From CALZFJ01 sp964459845 (GTDB lineage Bacteria; Bacteroidota; Bacteroidia; Bacteroidales; Muribaculaceae), in the NCBI GenBank assembly GCA_964459845.1, contig CAYWOC010000006.1, positions 18,432-82,431 of the forward strand: a stretch of DNA of 64,000 bases. The letters are read 5' to 3'. The notes beneath the pieces were generated by a model, which ran no database searches, was not told the DNA's origin, and saw only the letters and a program-made list of their open reading frames with translations. A program made the position numbers and the translations under genes. Positions 27,879 through 36,252 of this stretch are shown here, one piece after another; the stretch's first letter is position 1, and each line of letters begins with the position of its first letter.

Positions 27879-28577
27879 TTATTTTTGACCGATATTGATG
27901 ATATACACCTCTACGCAACGGTTCTTTGCCCGTCCGTCATAAGTGCTGTTATCTGCCACAGGATAATCGTTGCCAAGTCCCACCACCGAGATCTGCCCGC
28001 CATTTATCCCCGATTGCACGAGAGCATCGGCAACGGCATTTGCACGGTCGTTCGACAACTCATAGGCATAATCACGGCTTTCCGTGTCGTCGGTACTGCC
28101 ATATATGACTATTCCGGCATATTGCGTCTGCCGCAGCTTTGATATCATATTATGGATTTCCTTGTATGCGTTGCGATTCAAACTGCTGCTTCTTGAGTCA
28201 AACAAAATTGAATTGCCGTCAGATATCTTAGTATATATCAATCCAGTGTCTTTGTCATAATACGAATTTCCTTGACTGTAACTCTGTGAGCTTGATGTCT
28301 GCGGAGCATATTGGCTTCTGCGAGCAGCTTCTTTGGCATCCATATCAGCACCTGCGGCAGCTCCCGCCACGCCACCTACTATCATTCCAAGATTAGCACC
28401 AACATCGGCTCCATAATCGCCGCCTATGATTGCTCCAAGCCCAGCACCGAGAACTGTTCCGCCAACCGAACCAGCCACATAGCCTTTTGAGGAGTTGCTC
28501 ATAGTATCGCACGATGTCAGCATAATGCTGCTGCATAATACAGCCGATGCCACACCTTTTACAATCATCTTTCTCAT
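27879..28577 (-). CDS. OmpA-family lipoprotein with glycine-zipper segment (copy 1)
   Basis: A 232-residue envelope protein. The leader MRKMIVKGVASAVLCSSI.. ends in a lipobox at TSC, then comes a Gly/Ala-rich glycine-zipper region (about residues 33-80) and a C-terminal OmpA domain that binds peptidoglycan (VIYGSTDDTESRDYAYELSN, then RANAVADAL). In the final motif Arg is replaced by Cys (NRCVEVYI against the usual NRRVEVYI of its neighbour). The frame is open for 35 further codons upstream, but the lipoprotein leader sets the start at 28577. A TAATTTTG box (minus) lies at 28617-28610. A paralogue follows immediately upstream. Confidence 0.88.
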   Translation of the reverse strand: MRKMIVKGVASAVLCSSIMLTSCDTMSNSSKGYVAGSVGGTVLGAGLGAIIGGDYGADVGANLGMIVGGVAGAAAGADMDAKEAARRSQYAPQTSSSQSYSQGNSYYDKDTGLIYTKISDGNSILFDSRSSSLNRNAYKEIHNMISKLRQTQYAGIVIYGSTDDTESRDYAYELSNDRANAVADALVQSGINGGQISVVGLGNDYPVADNSTYDGRAKNRCVEVYIINIGQK

Positions 28578-28658
28578 ATCGGTGTATAAATTATATAAAT
28601 ATATCTTTGCAAAATTAACGATAAAAATGATATAAGGGTTATTTTTCACACAAAAAAT

Positions 28659-28689
28659 GGCGCAGATAAGCATCAAAGCCATCTACGCC
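28659..28689 (-). terminator. Terminator between the two OmpA-type genes
   Basis: GGCGCAGAT (28659-28667) pairs with ATCTACGCC (28681-28689) with one mismatch; on the minus strand a T-run follows. It ends the transcript of the upstream lipoprotein gene. Confidence 0.75.
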
Positions 28690-28723
28690 CATATAATTTT
28701 CTTAAAAAATTATTATTATTCAA

Positions 28724-29410
28724 TTATTTCAATGTGCCATTTTCAGCATCTTTAACCATCTGCTCGTTGGCTGTGATATACACTTCTACTCGACGGTTCT
28801 GTGCGCGACCTGCGGCAGTTGAGTTGTCGGCTACAGGGACATCGTATGCAAGGCCGTTGGTTGTAAGACGCTTAGAAGGAACGCCCTTACCAATCAAGTA
28901 GTTTGCTACAGATTGAGCGCGTTCTTTCGACAATTTCTCGTTCACTGCACGGCTGCCTGTATTATCTGTGTGACCATTGATAGTGACATCAGTCTGAGGA
29001 TTCTCAAGAAGTGATGTTGCGAAGTTGTTCAAAGCATCGCGAGATGATTGGCTAAGGTCGCTCTTGCCAGTCTTGAACAAGATTCCCTCATCAAAAGTAA
29101 CCTTGATTGCTTGAAGATTGTTTTGGTCGGTCACAGTCTCAACTTTGGCTCCTTCAATTTTGGAAAGTTCTTCTTTCTGCTTGTCCATCTTCTTTCCGAT
29201 CAATGAACCGGCCGTCGCACCGACAGCAGTACCTATCGCAGCACCAATAGCGGCACCCTTGCCTCCACCAATCAATGCGCCAATACCTGCACCAGCAGCA
29301 CCGCCGCCACCGGCGCCAATCAATGCACCTTTGCCTGTATTGTTCATGTTACAACCTGTTGCGCCGAGCAACAATGCGCCACTAAGGGCTACACATAAAA
29401 TCTTTTTCAT
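28724..29410 (-). CDS. OmpA-family lipoprotein with glycine-zipper segment (copy 2)
   Basis: A 228-residue lipoprotein of the YiaD/OmpA type: leader with lipobox at ATGC (Cys20), a long glycine zipper (about residues 27-75, GAGIGALIGGGKGAAIGAAI) that can insert in or pack on a membrane, a short linker, and an OmpA domain with GHTDNTGSRAVNEKLSKERA and AQNRRVEVYI. It probably tethers the outer membrane to peptidoglycan. It shares architecture with its downstream neighbour, indicating tandem duplication. A promoter with both boxes lies at 29460-29491. Confidence 0.92.
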   Translation of the reverse strand: MKKILCVALSGALLLGATGCNMNNTGKGALIGAGGGGAAGAGIGALIGGGKGAAIGAAIGTAVGATAGSLIGKKMDKQKEELSKIEGAKVETVTDQNNLQAIKVTFDEGILFKTGKSDLSQSSRDALNNFATSLLENPQTDVTINGHTDNTGSRAVNEKLSKERAQSVANYLIGKGVPSKRLTTNGLAYDVPVADNSTAAGRAQNRRVEVYITANEQMVKDAENGTLK

Positions 29411-29459
29411 CTTTTTTATTTTTTAGTTATATACAAATGTCTGCGTATAGAAATTTATG

Positions 29460-29491
29460 CAAATATACTGTTTTTTGAACAATAGTACAAT
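29460..29491 (-). promoter_or_regulatory. Promoter of the OmpA lipoprotein gene
   Basis: On the minus strand ATTG (29491-29488), 20 bases, TATATTTG (29467-29460); one base off the consensus in the upstream box. About 50 bases before the start codon at 29410. Confidence 0.5.
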
Positions 29492-29500
29492 ATTTTCTTT

Positions 29501-30238
29501 TCAGTTTATTGGAACTATTGTCCAATATAGAGGGAGCAGATTGACTGCATTTTTAGCAGCATCACGGCTCCATGTTTTAGGTGCTGCCACTATCTTGTCG
29601 GGATTGCTGTTAAGCCATGCGCCCCACCAGCTTGCCAAGCTGTTATTAATTATGTTATGCTTGGCATGACGCAATGCTTCAAACACAAGCTCATGCTGCT
29701 TTGTAGGCAGATATATCCAATCAGCATTTTCTATCATCAGATTTTCTTTAGCCCACTTCTCGTCGTCGGTGACCACCACAAAATGCGGATCTTCAATCCA
29801 GCTACGAATCCCCGATATAGCCCAGTTATAGTAGTCACGCGTACATGTCGAAGTTTTTTTTGCCGGCGACAATATGTGAACGGCCACCGACTCCCCTACC
29901 GAAAGCCTATCAATTATTTCGGCATAAGAATTTGGGCACAGGCCATCGTTCAAATTAAAAATATTATGAACCTGCTCTCCAAGCTCATCAACATTTTCAT
30001 AATTCATCCACTCTTTAAAGCCAAAATCACAGTCTTTTCTTAATGACGCTATACCAAGGCGTTCCATCATTTTTCGGCTGCGGATGTCACATTTCGGCAA
30101 ATTAGGAAAAATGTCGGCAATCCATTTGCCTGCGACCACAGCACCGACATCGTCGCCACAACGGTTCAAGTGCAGAAGGTAGGCATATCGCAACATCTGC
30201 TCTGCCACATCGCCTTTTATGTCAATCCAATTTTTCAT
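29501..30238 (-). CDS. GT11-like glycosyltransferase (alpha-1,2-fucosyltransferase related), degenerate motif I
   Basis: A 245-residue protein related to GT11 alpha-1,2-fucosyltransferases. Support comes from the N-terminal EQMLRYAYLLHLNR (compare GNQMFQYA in the family), the spacing of VAVHI, FVVVTDDEKWAKENL, and NIINNSLASWWGAWLN near the end, which matches the family's NSxxSWWGAWL motif. The normal acceptor/donor motif HxRRxD is missing: here the sequence runs VAVHILSPAKK. The glycine-rich N-terminal loop is also altered. At 245 residues it is shorter than the usual 280-300. It may be inactive or use another donor. Last gene of the glycan operon. Confidence 0.7.
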   Translation of the reverse strand: MKNWIDIKGDVAEQMLRYAYLLHLNRCGDDVGAVVAGKWIADIFPNLPKCDIRSRKMMERLGIASLRKDCDFGFKEWMNYENVDELGEQVHNIFNLNDGLCPNSYAEIIDRLSVGESVAVHILSPAKKTSTCTRDYYNWAISGIRSWIEDPHFVVVTDDEKWAKENLMIENADWIYLPTKQHELVFEALRHAKHNIINNSLASWWGAWLNSNPDKIVAAPKTWSRDAAKNAVNLLPLYWTIVPIN

Positions 30239-30274
30239 TCAGTTCAAAGCATTTTGTCTCCCCCAACCGCCTTA

Positions 30275-31273
30275 TCATCTTCGGCTGTTGCGCCAATTTC
30301 TAAACCGCACAAGTGCTGTACGGCATATTTTCAGTGATGAAACGCACAGCAGCACCTGCTGTTTCACGCTCAGCTTTCCAAGCACCTTTTTTGCAGCATC
30401 CACGTCCTGCCTCTTATCATAGATTGCAAACAGTGCAAAATTATTGCGGTAATAGTCCTTCTCACACCTGAGTTTTAATGCAGAATCAAGGCCATATATG
30501 TCTATAAGCTTTTTCTGCGTCTCCAGAATATTCTTCTCACGGCGATACATCTTCTCATAATTAGGCGAATGCGATGCGCTCTCGGCGAGAACACGATACA
30601 CGGCAGTCACATCAGGAATATAGTGAACTTTGCTTTTGGCGAGAAAATATGAGAACCACACAAAAGTGCCATCCACAGAATTAATAAAATTTGTGCAGGA
30701 CAGATACAAGTCGCGACGGAACATCCACGACGGTGGAGCAACGTATTCCCTGCCCACAATAAATTCATCAAGACGCTGAAACCGCACCTCATGCAATGGC
30801 TGAGTGTTGAGTATCGAATGACGGGTTTCCCCTGTCTTGTCGTTCTGCAAATCACAATCGGTGTAGCACATTCCATAGTCGGGATGTGCCTCAAGGAAAT
30901 CGACCTGCTTCTGCAACTTCAACGGATCCACCCAGTAATCGTCACCTTCGCACAGCGACAGATACTTGCCTTTCGCACGAGGATAGTTCCATATTCGCGA
31001 ACCAGCAGGCTTACCGCTCTGATACTGGTTTTCAGTTTCAAACAGCGGCTTTATCACATCTGGATATTTAGCGGCATATTCACGTATTATGTCATCAGTG
31101 CCATCTGTCGAGCAGTCGTCGTGTATCAGCACTTCAAATGCAAAATCCGTCTTTTGCATCATAAATCCGTCGAGGCACTGCCTTATATACGAAGCCTGAT
31201 TATATGTGATACACGATATGGACACCATGATATCACGATTCGCTGTCGCTGCACAATTATTGCCCATAGCCAT
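30275..31273 (-). CDS. Glycosyltransferase family 2
   Basis: A 332-residue inverting glycosyltransferase of the GT-A fold. Seen: VSISCITYNQASYIRQCLDG near the start, the nucleotide-binding LIHDDCSTDGTDDI, and the acidic metal motif in LCEGDDYWVDPLK, all typical of GT2. No membrane segments, so it acts on the cytoplasmic face of the inner membrane on a lipid-linked acceptor. Fifth gene of the operon, 12 bases after the epimerase gene. The first ATG is used; the one two codons later is equally possible. Donor and acceptor unknown. Confidence 0.9.
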   Translation of the reverse strand: MAMGNNCAATANRDIMVSISCITYNQASYIRQCLDGFMMQKTDFAFEVLIHDDCSTDGTDDIIREYAAKYPDVIKPLFETENQYQSGKPAGSRIWNYPRAKGKYLSLCEGDDYWVDPLKLQKQVDFLEAHPDYGMCYTDCDLQNDKTGETRHSILNTQPLHEVRFQRLDEFIVGREYVAPPSWMFRRDLYLSCTNFINSVDGTFVWFSYFLAKSKVHYIPDVTAVYRVLAESASHSPNYEKMYRREKNILETQKKLIDIYGLDSALKLRCEKDYYRNNFALFAIYDKRQDVDAAKKVLGKLSVKQQVLLCVSSLKICRTALVRFRNWRNSRR

Positions 31274-31285
31274 CAGTTTTTTTCA

Positions 31286-32287
31286 TTACTTGTAATCAGT
31301 TCCTTTCCCCCACAATTTTGCAAAAGGCTCATTATCCATATATTTTTTATAATCTATAAGTAAAGCCCTATAATCATATTCAGGATGATAACCGAGTTCA
31401 CGCTCAGTTTTGGATATGTCGTTCACATATTCACGAGCGTCGGGCATATCTGGACGATACAGTATTTCCGACTTTCGGCTCGGGTCGCAGAATACATCCA
31501 CAATGCCTCTCACCTGTTCCTCAAGAGTGACAGGGACACCTCTACCCACATTATACATTCCTCCATCGAGTTTGGAGTCCACACATTCATGTATAATCTG
31601 CAGAGCATCCTTGATATATACAATCTCTTTGGCCTTGGTAGGGTCACCCCATATTTCTATTTTCTCCCCGGCAAGAGCCTTCTCCATCAATATTCTATAT
31701 CCCATTTTCTTTTTCACCCCATTAACATGGTAATAAGGATTGGGGTGATAGCCGTAGATTGTCGGCAAACGTAGCACAAAACGCCTTATGCCATATTGAT
31801 AGAAATAGTGTTCAATCAAATCCACAGCTGCATTCTTGCAGATAGAATACACTGAGTGGTCGCCTGTCAGAGGGAATTTCTTCTCGATGTCCGATGGTAT
31901 GGGAGTTTTCCCCATCAGATAATTTGAGTCGGCTCTCGATTGGGCAAACAAAATCTTCTGCGCACCCACCTTACGGCAATATTCAAGGACATTGAGCGTG
32001 CCGTCAAGCACAGAATATATATATGTGTGCGGATTGTATCCATCCATTGTTGCTGGCATTGCTCCAGCAAGATGAATGACACAATCTACATCACACTCTG
32101 GCAGCTTGCCGAAGTCTTCTTGATTTGTTATATCAACCGAATAATATGGCATGCCATAGTCATTAAAAAATCCATTGTCGGATTTTCTGCGCCCCACAGC
32201 CACTATATCATATCCTTTTTCTTTCAAATCTACTGAAGCATAAGTGCCAACGAGCCCTGTAGCCCCAAAAATTATAATTTTCCCCAT
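31286..32287 (-). CDS. NAD-dependent sugar epimerase/dehydratase
   Basis: A 333-residue extended short-chain dehydrogenase. The Rossmann motif is IIIFGATGLVGTYA at residues 3-16, followed by VIHLAGAMPATMDG and the active-site YxxxK in HSVYSICKNAA; the C-terminal substrate domain contains GDPTKAKEIVYIKDALQII. In the operon it would modify a nucleotide sugar used by the glycosyltransferases. The reaction (4-epimerase, dehydratase or reductase) cannot be read from sequence. ATG 32287 is preferred to the upstream TTG at 32296. It starts 13 bases after the ATP-grasp gene. Confidence 0.88.
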   Translation of the reverse strand: MGKIIIFGATGLVGTYASVDLKEKGYDIVAVGRRKSDNGFFNDYGMPYYSVDITNQEDFGKLPECDVDCVIHLAGAMPATMDGYNPHTYIYSVLDGTLNVLEYCRKVGAQKILFAQSRADSNYLMGKTPIPSDIEKKFPLTGDHSVYSICKNAAVDLIEHYFYQYGIRRFVLRLPTIYGYHPNPYYHVNGVKKKMGYRILMEKALAGEKIEIWGDPTKAKEIVYIKDALQIIHECVDSKLDGGMYNVGRGVPVTLEEQVRGIVDVFCDPSRKSEILYRPDMPDAREYVNDISKTERELGYHPEYDYRALLIDYKKYMDNEPFAKLWGKGTDYK

Positions 32288-32300
32288 AATAAACAATATT

Positions 32301-33509
32301 CTATTTTACTCTAATTTCAAGCCACTCCCGCTGATGTGACAGGGCATATTCAAGTTCATCTTTAGTGTCAAATTTCATAACAAGAGTACCGATAGCATTG
32401 TTGGCACCCTCAAATGAATGAACAGCATCTCCGCTCTTTACCCACAAATCACGCTCCACGACGTTTGCCTGATATTTGTCAGCTACAGCCAAGTTGTCAA
32501 ATTTGCCGCTTACGTCGGCATGTAATATGATTTCCGCAAGATGGCAATTATAGGGTCTCTGTTCAACGTCGGTCACAGGTTCGCCCACCGAGGCTTTCAC
32601 AGCGGCAGTCACCAAATCAACCCCTGTCGCTATTTTCAGCATCTCTGCCAGCCTGTTGCCGCCACCTCGTGGCGACACCTCCATAATATATGCCCTGCCG
32701 TCAGTTCCGATACGCGTCTCTATATTATAGATTGATGTCTTCATATCAAGCAATTTCAGCAGACGTTGAATCTCCGATTTTAACTCGTTCTCTTGGACCT
32801 CGCTGAATGTTGATGGCCAGCTATATGCCGACGGTGTATAAGGATTTGTGGCATCTGCATCAAATCTTTGAGCCGAAAAAGACACGAATTTCAATTCTCC
32901 ATCCACCGAAAAACTGTCGGTATCCGAAGAACAGCCTTCCTTCTCTATGAAATCCTCCACTATGATATGTCCACCGAGAGAATGGCTCATCGCATACTCC
33001 AGTGCGGCGTGCAGCTCATCGGCACACTCCACTTTCGACACGCCCTTGCTGCCGGCCGCATCAGTCGGCTTCACAATCACTGGATACCTGAAATGCGTGC
33101 TGAATTGCATAGCCTCATCCACCGAAGCGAATCCACAAGCTTCTGGCACGACAAATCCATTGTCTTTCAAGAAGCTGCGGAATTTATCCTTATTCTGCAA
33201 TATGCACACAGATTTATATGGATTGCCGGGCAGACCCATCTTTTCAGCAACGTATGCCGCTGTAATGACTCCCGGATCTACGGCAAACGACATTATTCCA
33301 TCAATTTCAAGATGCCGTGCAAGTTCCAGCACCGCATCTTTGTCGATTATGCTCACATTATGATATTCATCAGAATATTTATGGGCAATATTGTCGGGGA
33401 TATAGTCGCATGTTATGACATAATATCCGAGTCGGTGAGCAGCCTCTATGACGGGGAGCAAGTATCTCAATCCGCCAAGCAACATCAATTTCTTCTGTTT
33501 CGCAGCCAT
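32301..33509 (-). CDS. ATP-grasp ligase in the glycan operon
   Basis: A 402-residue ATP-grasp enzyme of the carbamoyl-phosphate-synthase/biotin-carboxylase-like branch. Seen: LMLLGGLRYLLPVIEAA pre-ATP-grasp domain, YPVIVKPTDAAGSKGVSKV (the ATP-binding lysine and glycine loop), IVEDFIEKEG and the metal-binding YIMEVSPRGGGNRL. These enzymes form amide or similar bonds through an acyl phosphate. Between a sugar aminotransferase (3 bases upstream) and an epimerase, the simplest idea is that it acylates or aminoacylates the amino sugar; this is inference. No carboxylase or CPSase partner is present. Confidence 0.85.
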   Translation of the reverse strand: MAAKQKKLMLLGGLRYLLPVIEAAHRLGYYVITCDYIPDNIAHKYSDEYHNVSIIDKDAVLELARHLEIDGIMSFAVDPGVITAAYVAEKMGLPGNPYKSVCILQNKDKFRSFLKDNGFVVPEACGFASVDEAMQFSTHFRYPVIVKPTDAAGSKGVSKVECADELHAALEYAMSHSLGGHIIVEDFIEKEGCSSDTDSFSVDGELKFVSFSAQRFDADATNPYTPSAYSWPSTFSEVQENELKSEIQRLLKLLDMKTSIYNIETRIGTDGRAYIMEVSPRGGGNRLAEMLKIATGVDLVTAAVKASVGEPVTDVEQRPYNCHLAEIILHADVSGKFDNLAVADKYQANVVERDLWVKSGDAVHSFEGANNAIGTLVMKFDTKDELEYALSHQREWLEIRVK

Positions 33510-33512
33510 AGC

Positions 33513-34640
33513 CTATCTCTTATTCTTTATTATATCAATCACTCGTTCAATATCTTCTTCGCTCAATGCATGGTGCATAGGAAGACATATTACACTATCG
33601 GCTATTTTTGTGGCTACAGGCAGATTTTGAACCCCAGCCGACTCAAGCCCGCGATATGTGGAAAATTCGCTTATCAACGGATAAAAATATCTGCGGCCAA
33701 GCACATTATGCTCTTTCATCGCAAAATATAGCTCATCGCGTGTGATTCCATATTTTTCCACATCCACGAATATCGGGAAATAGGAATAGTTGTGCCTTAT
33801 GCCTTGTGTATCGTCATAGTAGCTTATACCCTCCACATCGTTCAAGGCTTTCCTATAAGCTTCGGCAACCGCCTTGCGTGCCTCAATAGCTTTATCCACT
33901 TGACGAAGATTGAGCAGTCCGTAAGCTGCACGGATTTCATCCATCTTGCTGTTGATTCCCGGAGCGACAACTGTCACCTCATCAGCAAACCCGAAATTCT
34001 TCAAATAGTCGATGCGCTTCTTTGTTTTTTCGTCGTGGGTGATAAGCGCACCGCCCTCCACCGTGTTATACACCTTTGTAGCATGAAAGCTAAGTGTGGA
34101 CATATCTCCTGCCGTGAGCAGCGATTTGCCATCAATTTCCACACCAAATGCATGTGCGGCATCATAGATAACCTTCAGTCCATATTTGTCGGCTATGTTT
34201 TGGATAGCCACGATGTCGCAAGGCTGACCATAGCAGTGTACAGGCATTATGGCTGTGGTTCTTGGTGTTATCGCCGCCTCTATCTTGTTTGGGTCAATAT
34301 TGCACGTCACAGGGTCGATATCCACAAACACAGGTTTTATTCCATTCCACCACAGCGAATGCGTAGTTGCCACAAAACTGTAGGGGGTGGTTATCACCTC
34401 GCCCGTAATTCTCATTGCTTGCAATGCTGTTATAAGCGGCAATGTGCCGTTTGTGAAAAGGCTGATAAACGGCACTTTCAAATATGCGGCGAGCTCACGC
34501 TCAAGCTGCTTGTGGAAGTTGCCATTGTTGGTAATCCACTTGCTGCTCCATATATCTTTTAGCAGCGTATTAAACTCTTCCAAATCTGGCAACAACGGCG
34601 ATGTAACCGTTATCTGCTTATTGCTATTGTCATTACTCAT
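33513..34640 (-). CDS. DegT/DnrJ/EryC1 sugar aminotransferase (glycan operon)
   Basis: A 375-residue PLP aminotransferase acting on a keto-sugar nucleotide. Seen: SLFTNGTLPLITAL, TTPYSFVATTHSLWWNGIKP, VIYDAAHAFGVE with the pyridine-nitrogen aspartate, and the Schiff-base lysine in SFHATKVYNTVEGGAL. The FHATKV-type lysine motif places it with the VioA/4-keto-sugar-type subgroup more than with the FdtB-like enzyme at 3659, so it likely makes a different amino sugar. It follows the flippase gene by 10 bases and precedes the ATP-grasp gene by 3, indicating tight co-expression. Confidence 0.88.
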   Translation of the reverse strand: MSNDNSNKQITVTSPLLPDLEEFNTLLKDIWSSKWITNNGNFHKQLERELAAYLKVPFISLFTNGTLPLITALQAMRITGEVITTPYSFVATTHSLWWNGIKPVFVDIDPVTCNIDPNKIEAAITPRTTAIMPVHCYGQPCDIVAIQNIADKYGLKVIYDAAHAFGVEIDGKSLLTAGDMSTLSFHATKVYNTVEGGALITHDEKTKKRIDYLKNFGFADEVTVVAPGINSKMDEIRAAYGLLNLRQVDKAIEARKAVAEAYRKALNDVEGISYYDDTQGIRHNYSYFPIFVDVEKYGITRDELYFAMKEHNVLGRRYFYPLISEFSTYRGLESAGVQNLPVATKIADSVICLPMHHALSEEDIERVIDIIKNKR

Positions 34641-34650
34641 ATTAACGCCT

Positions 34651-36090
34651 TTATGATTTATGTTTTATCAAGCTCGTCAATTCAGTCAATTCATTGAACC
34701 GAAAAATCTTAGCTGTCACCAAATAATATATTATGCCTACTGTCACTCCTATAAGCAATCTCACTATATCGGCAAATGGCATAAATTCCACACATGCATA
34801 CACTATGGCACTCATCGATATGCTGAGAAGCAAAGTTGGGGCTAAATCGCGCATTTGCTTAAAGAAGCCCACATCTATGAGACGACCTGTATAGTATGTA
34901 TTTATAGTCAATGCCACTATAGAATTAAACACCATTCCTATGCACATAGCCACAAGCCCGAGAGGAATGGTGACACACATCACCGATACACCTAATATCT
35001 TCTTGTAAATCTCAAGTCTCAAAAACAGATCCGAACGTCCTTTCACCTGAAGGAGATTCAGATTTATCGAATGTATTGGATACCACATCATTGAAAAGCA
35101 TATAATCTGCAACAGCGTCACCGTGAATGCCCATTGCTTGTTCAGCAGCATTAGAATCAATGGCTCCGATGTGGCTGCAAGACCTGTCATAAGCGGAAAT
35201 ATGATAAATGCCGACAGCTTGAGAAACCTGCGATACACATCGGCAAGACGTTCATCATCATTCTGGATGGAACAAAGCACCGGATAGGTCACACGTTGGA
35301 CTATTCCGTTCAGGTTTGACGACGGAAATTCGGCAAACTGGTGAGCGCGGGTATAGTAGCCAAGATCCGATGCTCGGAATATCTTACCTATCACTATCAG
35401 ATATATATTAGTATATATCGTATTTATCAGTCCCGACACCATAAGCTTCGAGCCGAAGCCAAACATCTCGCGAAACGAGGTCCACGAATACTTTAACTTT
35501 GGTCTCCACTTCGACAGCAGCCACAGCATCGACGCATTCACTCCGAGATTCGACAGTTGATACCACACAATCGACCACACACCGAATCCGCTTGCCGCCA
35601 TTCCTATGCCTATCCCCCCCGACACTATCGCAGCGAGCAATGAGGCTTTTGCCTGAGTACGGAAATCAAGGTCGCTTGTGAATAATGCGCGCTGCACCAC
35701 CACAAGCGAATTGATGACGACACTAAGCCCTATAACTCTCATAATGTCGGTCAATAGCGGTTCATCATAGAAATTGGCAATCAACGGCGCACACAAGCAT
35801 AGCAGCGCATACATGAATATGCCCACTACTACATTAAAATAGAATGCCGTGGAATTGTCGGTCTCAGTCCTATCCATTTTGCGCATCAATGCCTGCGAGA
35901 AGCCACTATCGACAAGCGACTGGCTTATCGCCAAAAACACGGTCAGCATACCCACCAAGCCATATTCATTCGGCGACAACATCCTTGCCATGATAATCAT
36001 CACCACAAATGATACACCTTGAACCGAGAAACGCTCCAATGCGCTCCACGCCACACCTTTTACCGTTTTCCCCTTAAGTGTCTCTGCCAT
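34651..36090 (-). CDS. Wzx-type lipid-linked glycan flippase (MOP superfamily)
   Basis: A 479-residue polytopic membrane protein with about 12-14 hydrophobic helices, of the polysaccharide-transport branch of the MOP superfamily. The N-terminus has the usual pattern GVAWSALERFSVQGVSFVVM followed by ARMLSPNEYGLVGMLTVF, as in the LPS/teichuronic-type exporters. It would move an undecaprenyl-linked oligosaccharide to the periplasmic face. It is the first gene of the six-gene minus-strand operon. No Wzy polymerase or ligase gene lies in the window, so the fate of the flipped glycan is not shown. Confidence 0.92.
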   Translation of the reverse strand: MAETLKGKTVKGVAWSALERFSVQGVSFVVMIIMARMLSPNEYGLVGMLTVFLAISQSLVDSGFSQALMRKMDRTETDNSTAFYFNVVVGIFMYALLCLCAPLIANFYDEPLLTDIMRVIGLSVVINSLVVVQRALFTSDLDFRTQAKASLLAAIVSGGIGIGMAASGFGVWSIVWYQLSNLGVNASMLWLLSKWRPKLKYSWTSFREMFGFGSKLMVSGLINTIYTNIYLIVIGKIFRASDLGYYTRAHQFAEFPSSNLNGIVQRVTYPVLCSIQNDDERLADVYRRFLKLSAFIIFPLMTGLAATSEPLILMLLNKQWAFTVTLLQIICFSMMWYPIHSINLNLLQVKGRSDLFLRLEIYKKILGVSVMCVTIPLGLVAMCIGMVFNSIVALTINTYYTGRLIDVGFFKQMRDLAPTLLLSISMSAIVYACVEFMPFADIVRLLIGVTVGIIYYLVTAKIFRFNELTELTSLIKHKS

Positions 36091-36252
36091 CTATCTCTAT
36101 ATTCTGCTTGGCAAATTCTAAATCATCAGCCATCGCACTTTAAAACGATGCGCAAGTTATAAAAAATCTTCCACAACAGCAACTAATCTCCATTAGTTTT
36201 TTCTGCATCCTCCTCAACTTAGCATTAAGATTACCTTATTTTTCAGATCACC

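Noticed and set aside
29479..29521. An inverted repeat (ACAATAGT/ACTATTGT) at the end of the GT11-like gene as terminator
   Set aside because: Short 8-base arms with a long loop and no T-run on the minus strand; it overlaps the upstream promoter of the OmpA lipoprotein gene.
32868..33731. 287-residue open frame antisense to the ATP-grasp gene
   Set aside because: It is a shadow of codon usage in the opposite strand; the ATP-grasp protein has clear motifs and operon position.
33792..34562. 256-residue open frame antisense to the glycan-operon aminotransferase
   Set aside because: His/Cys-rich translation with no recognised motif; the opposite strand encodes a complete PLP enzyme.
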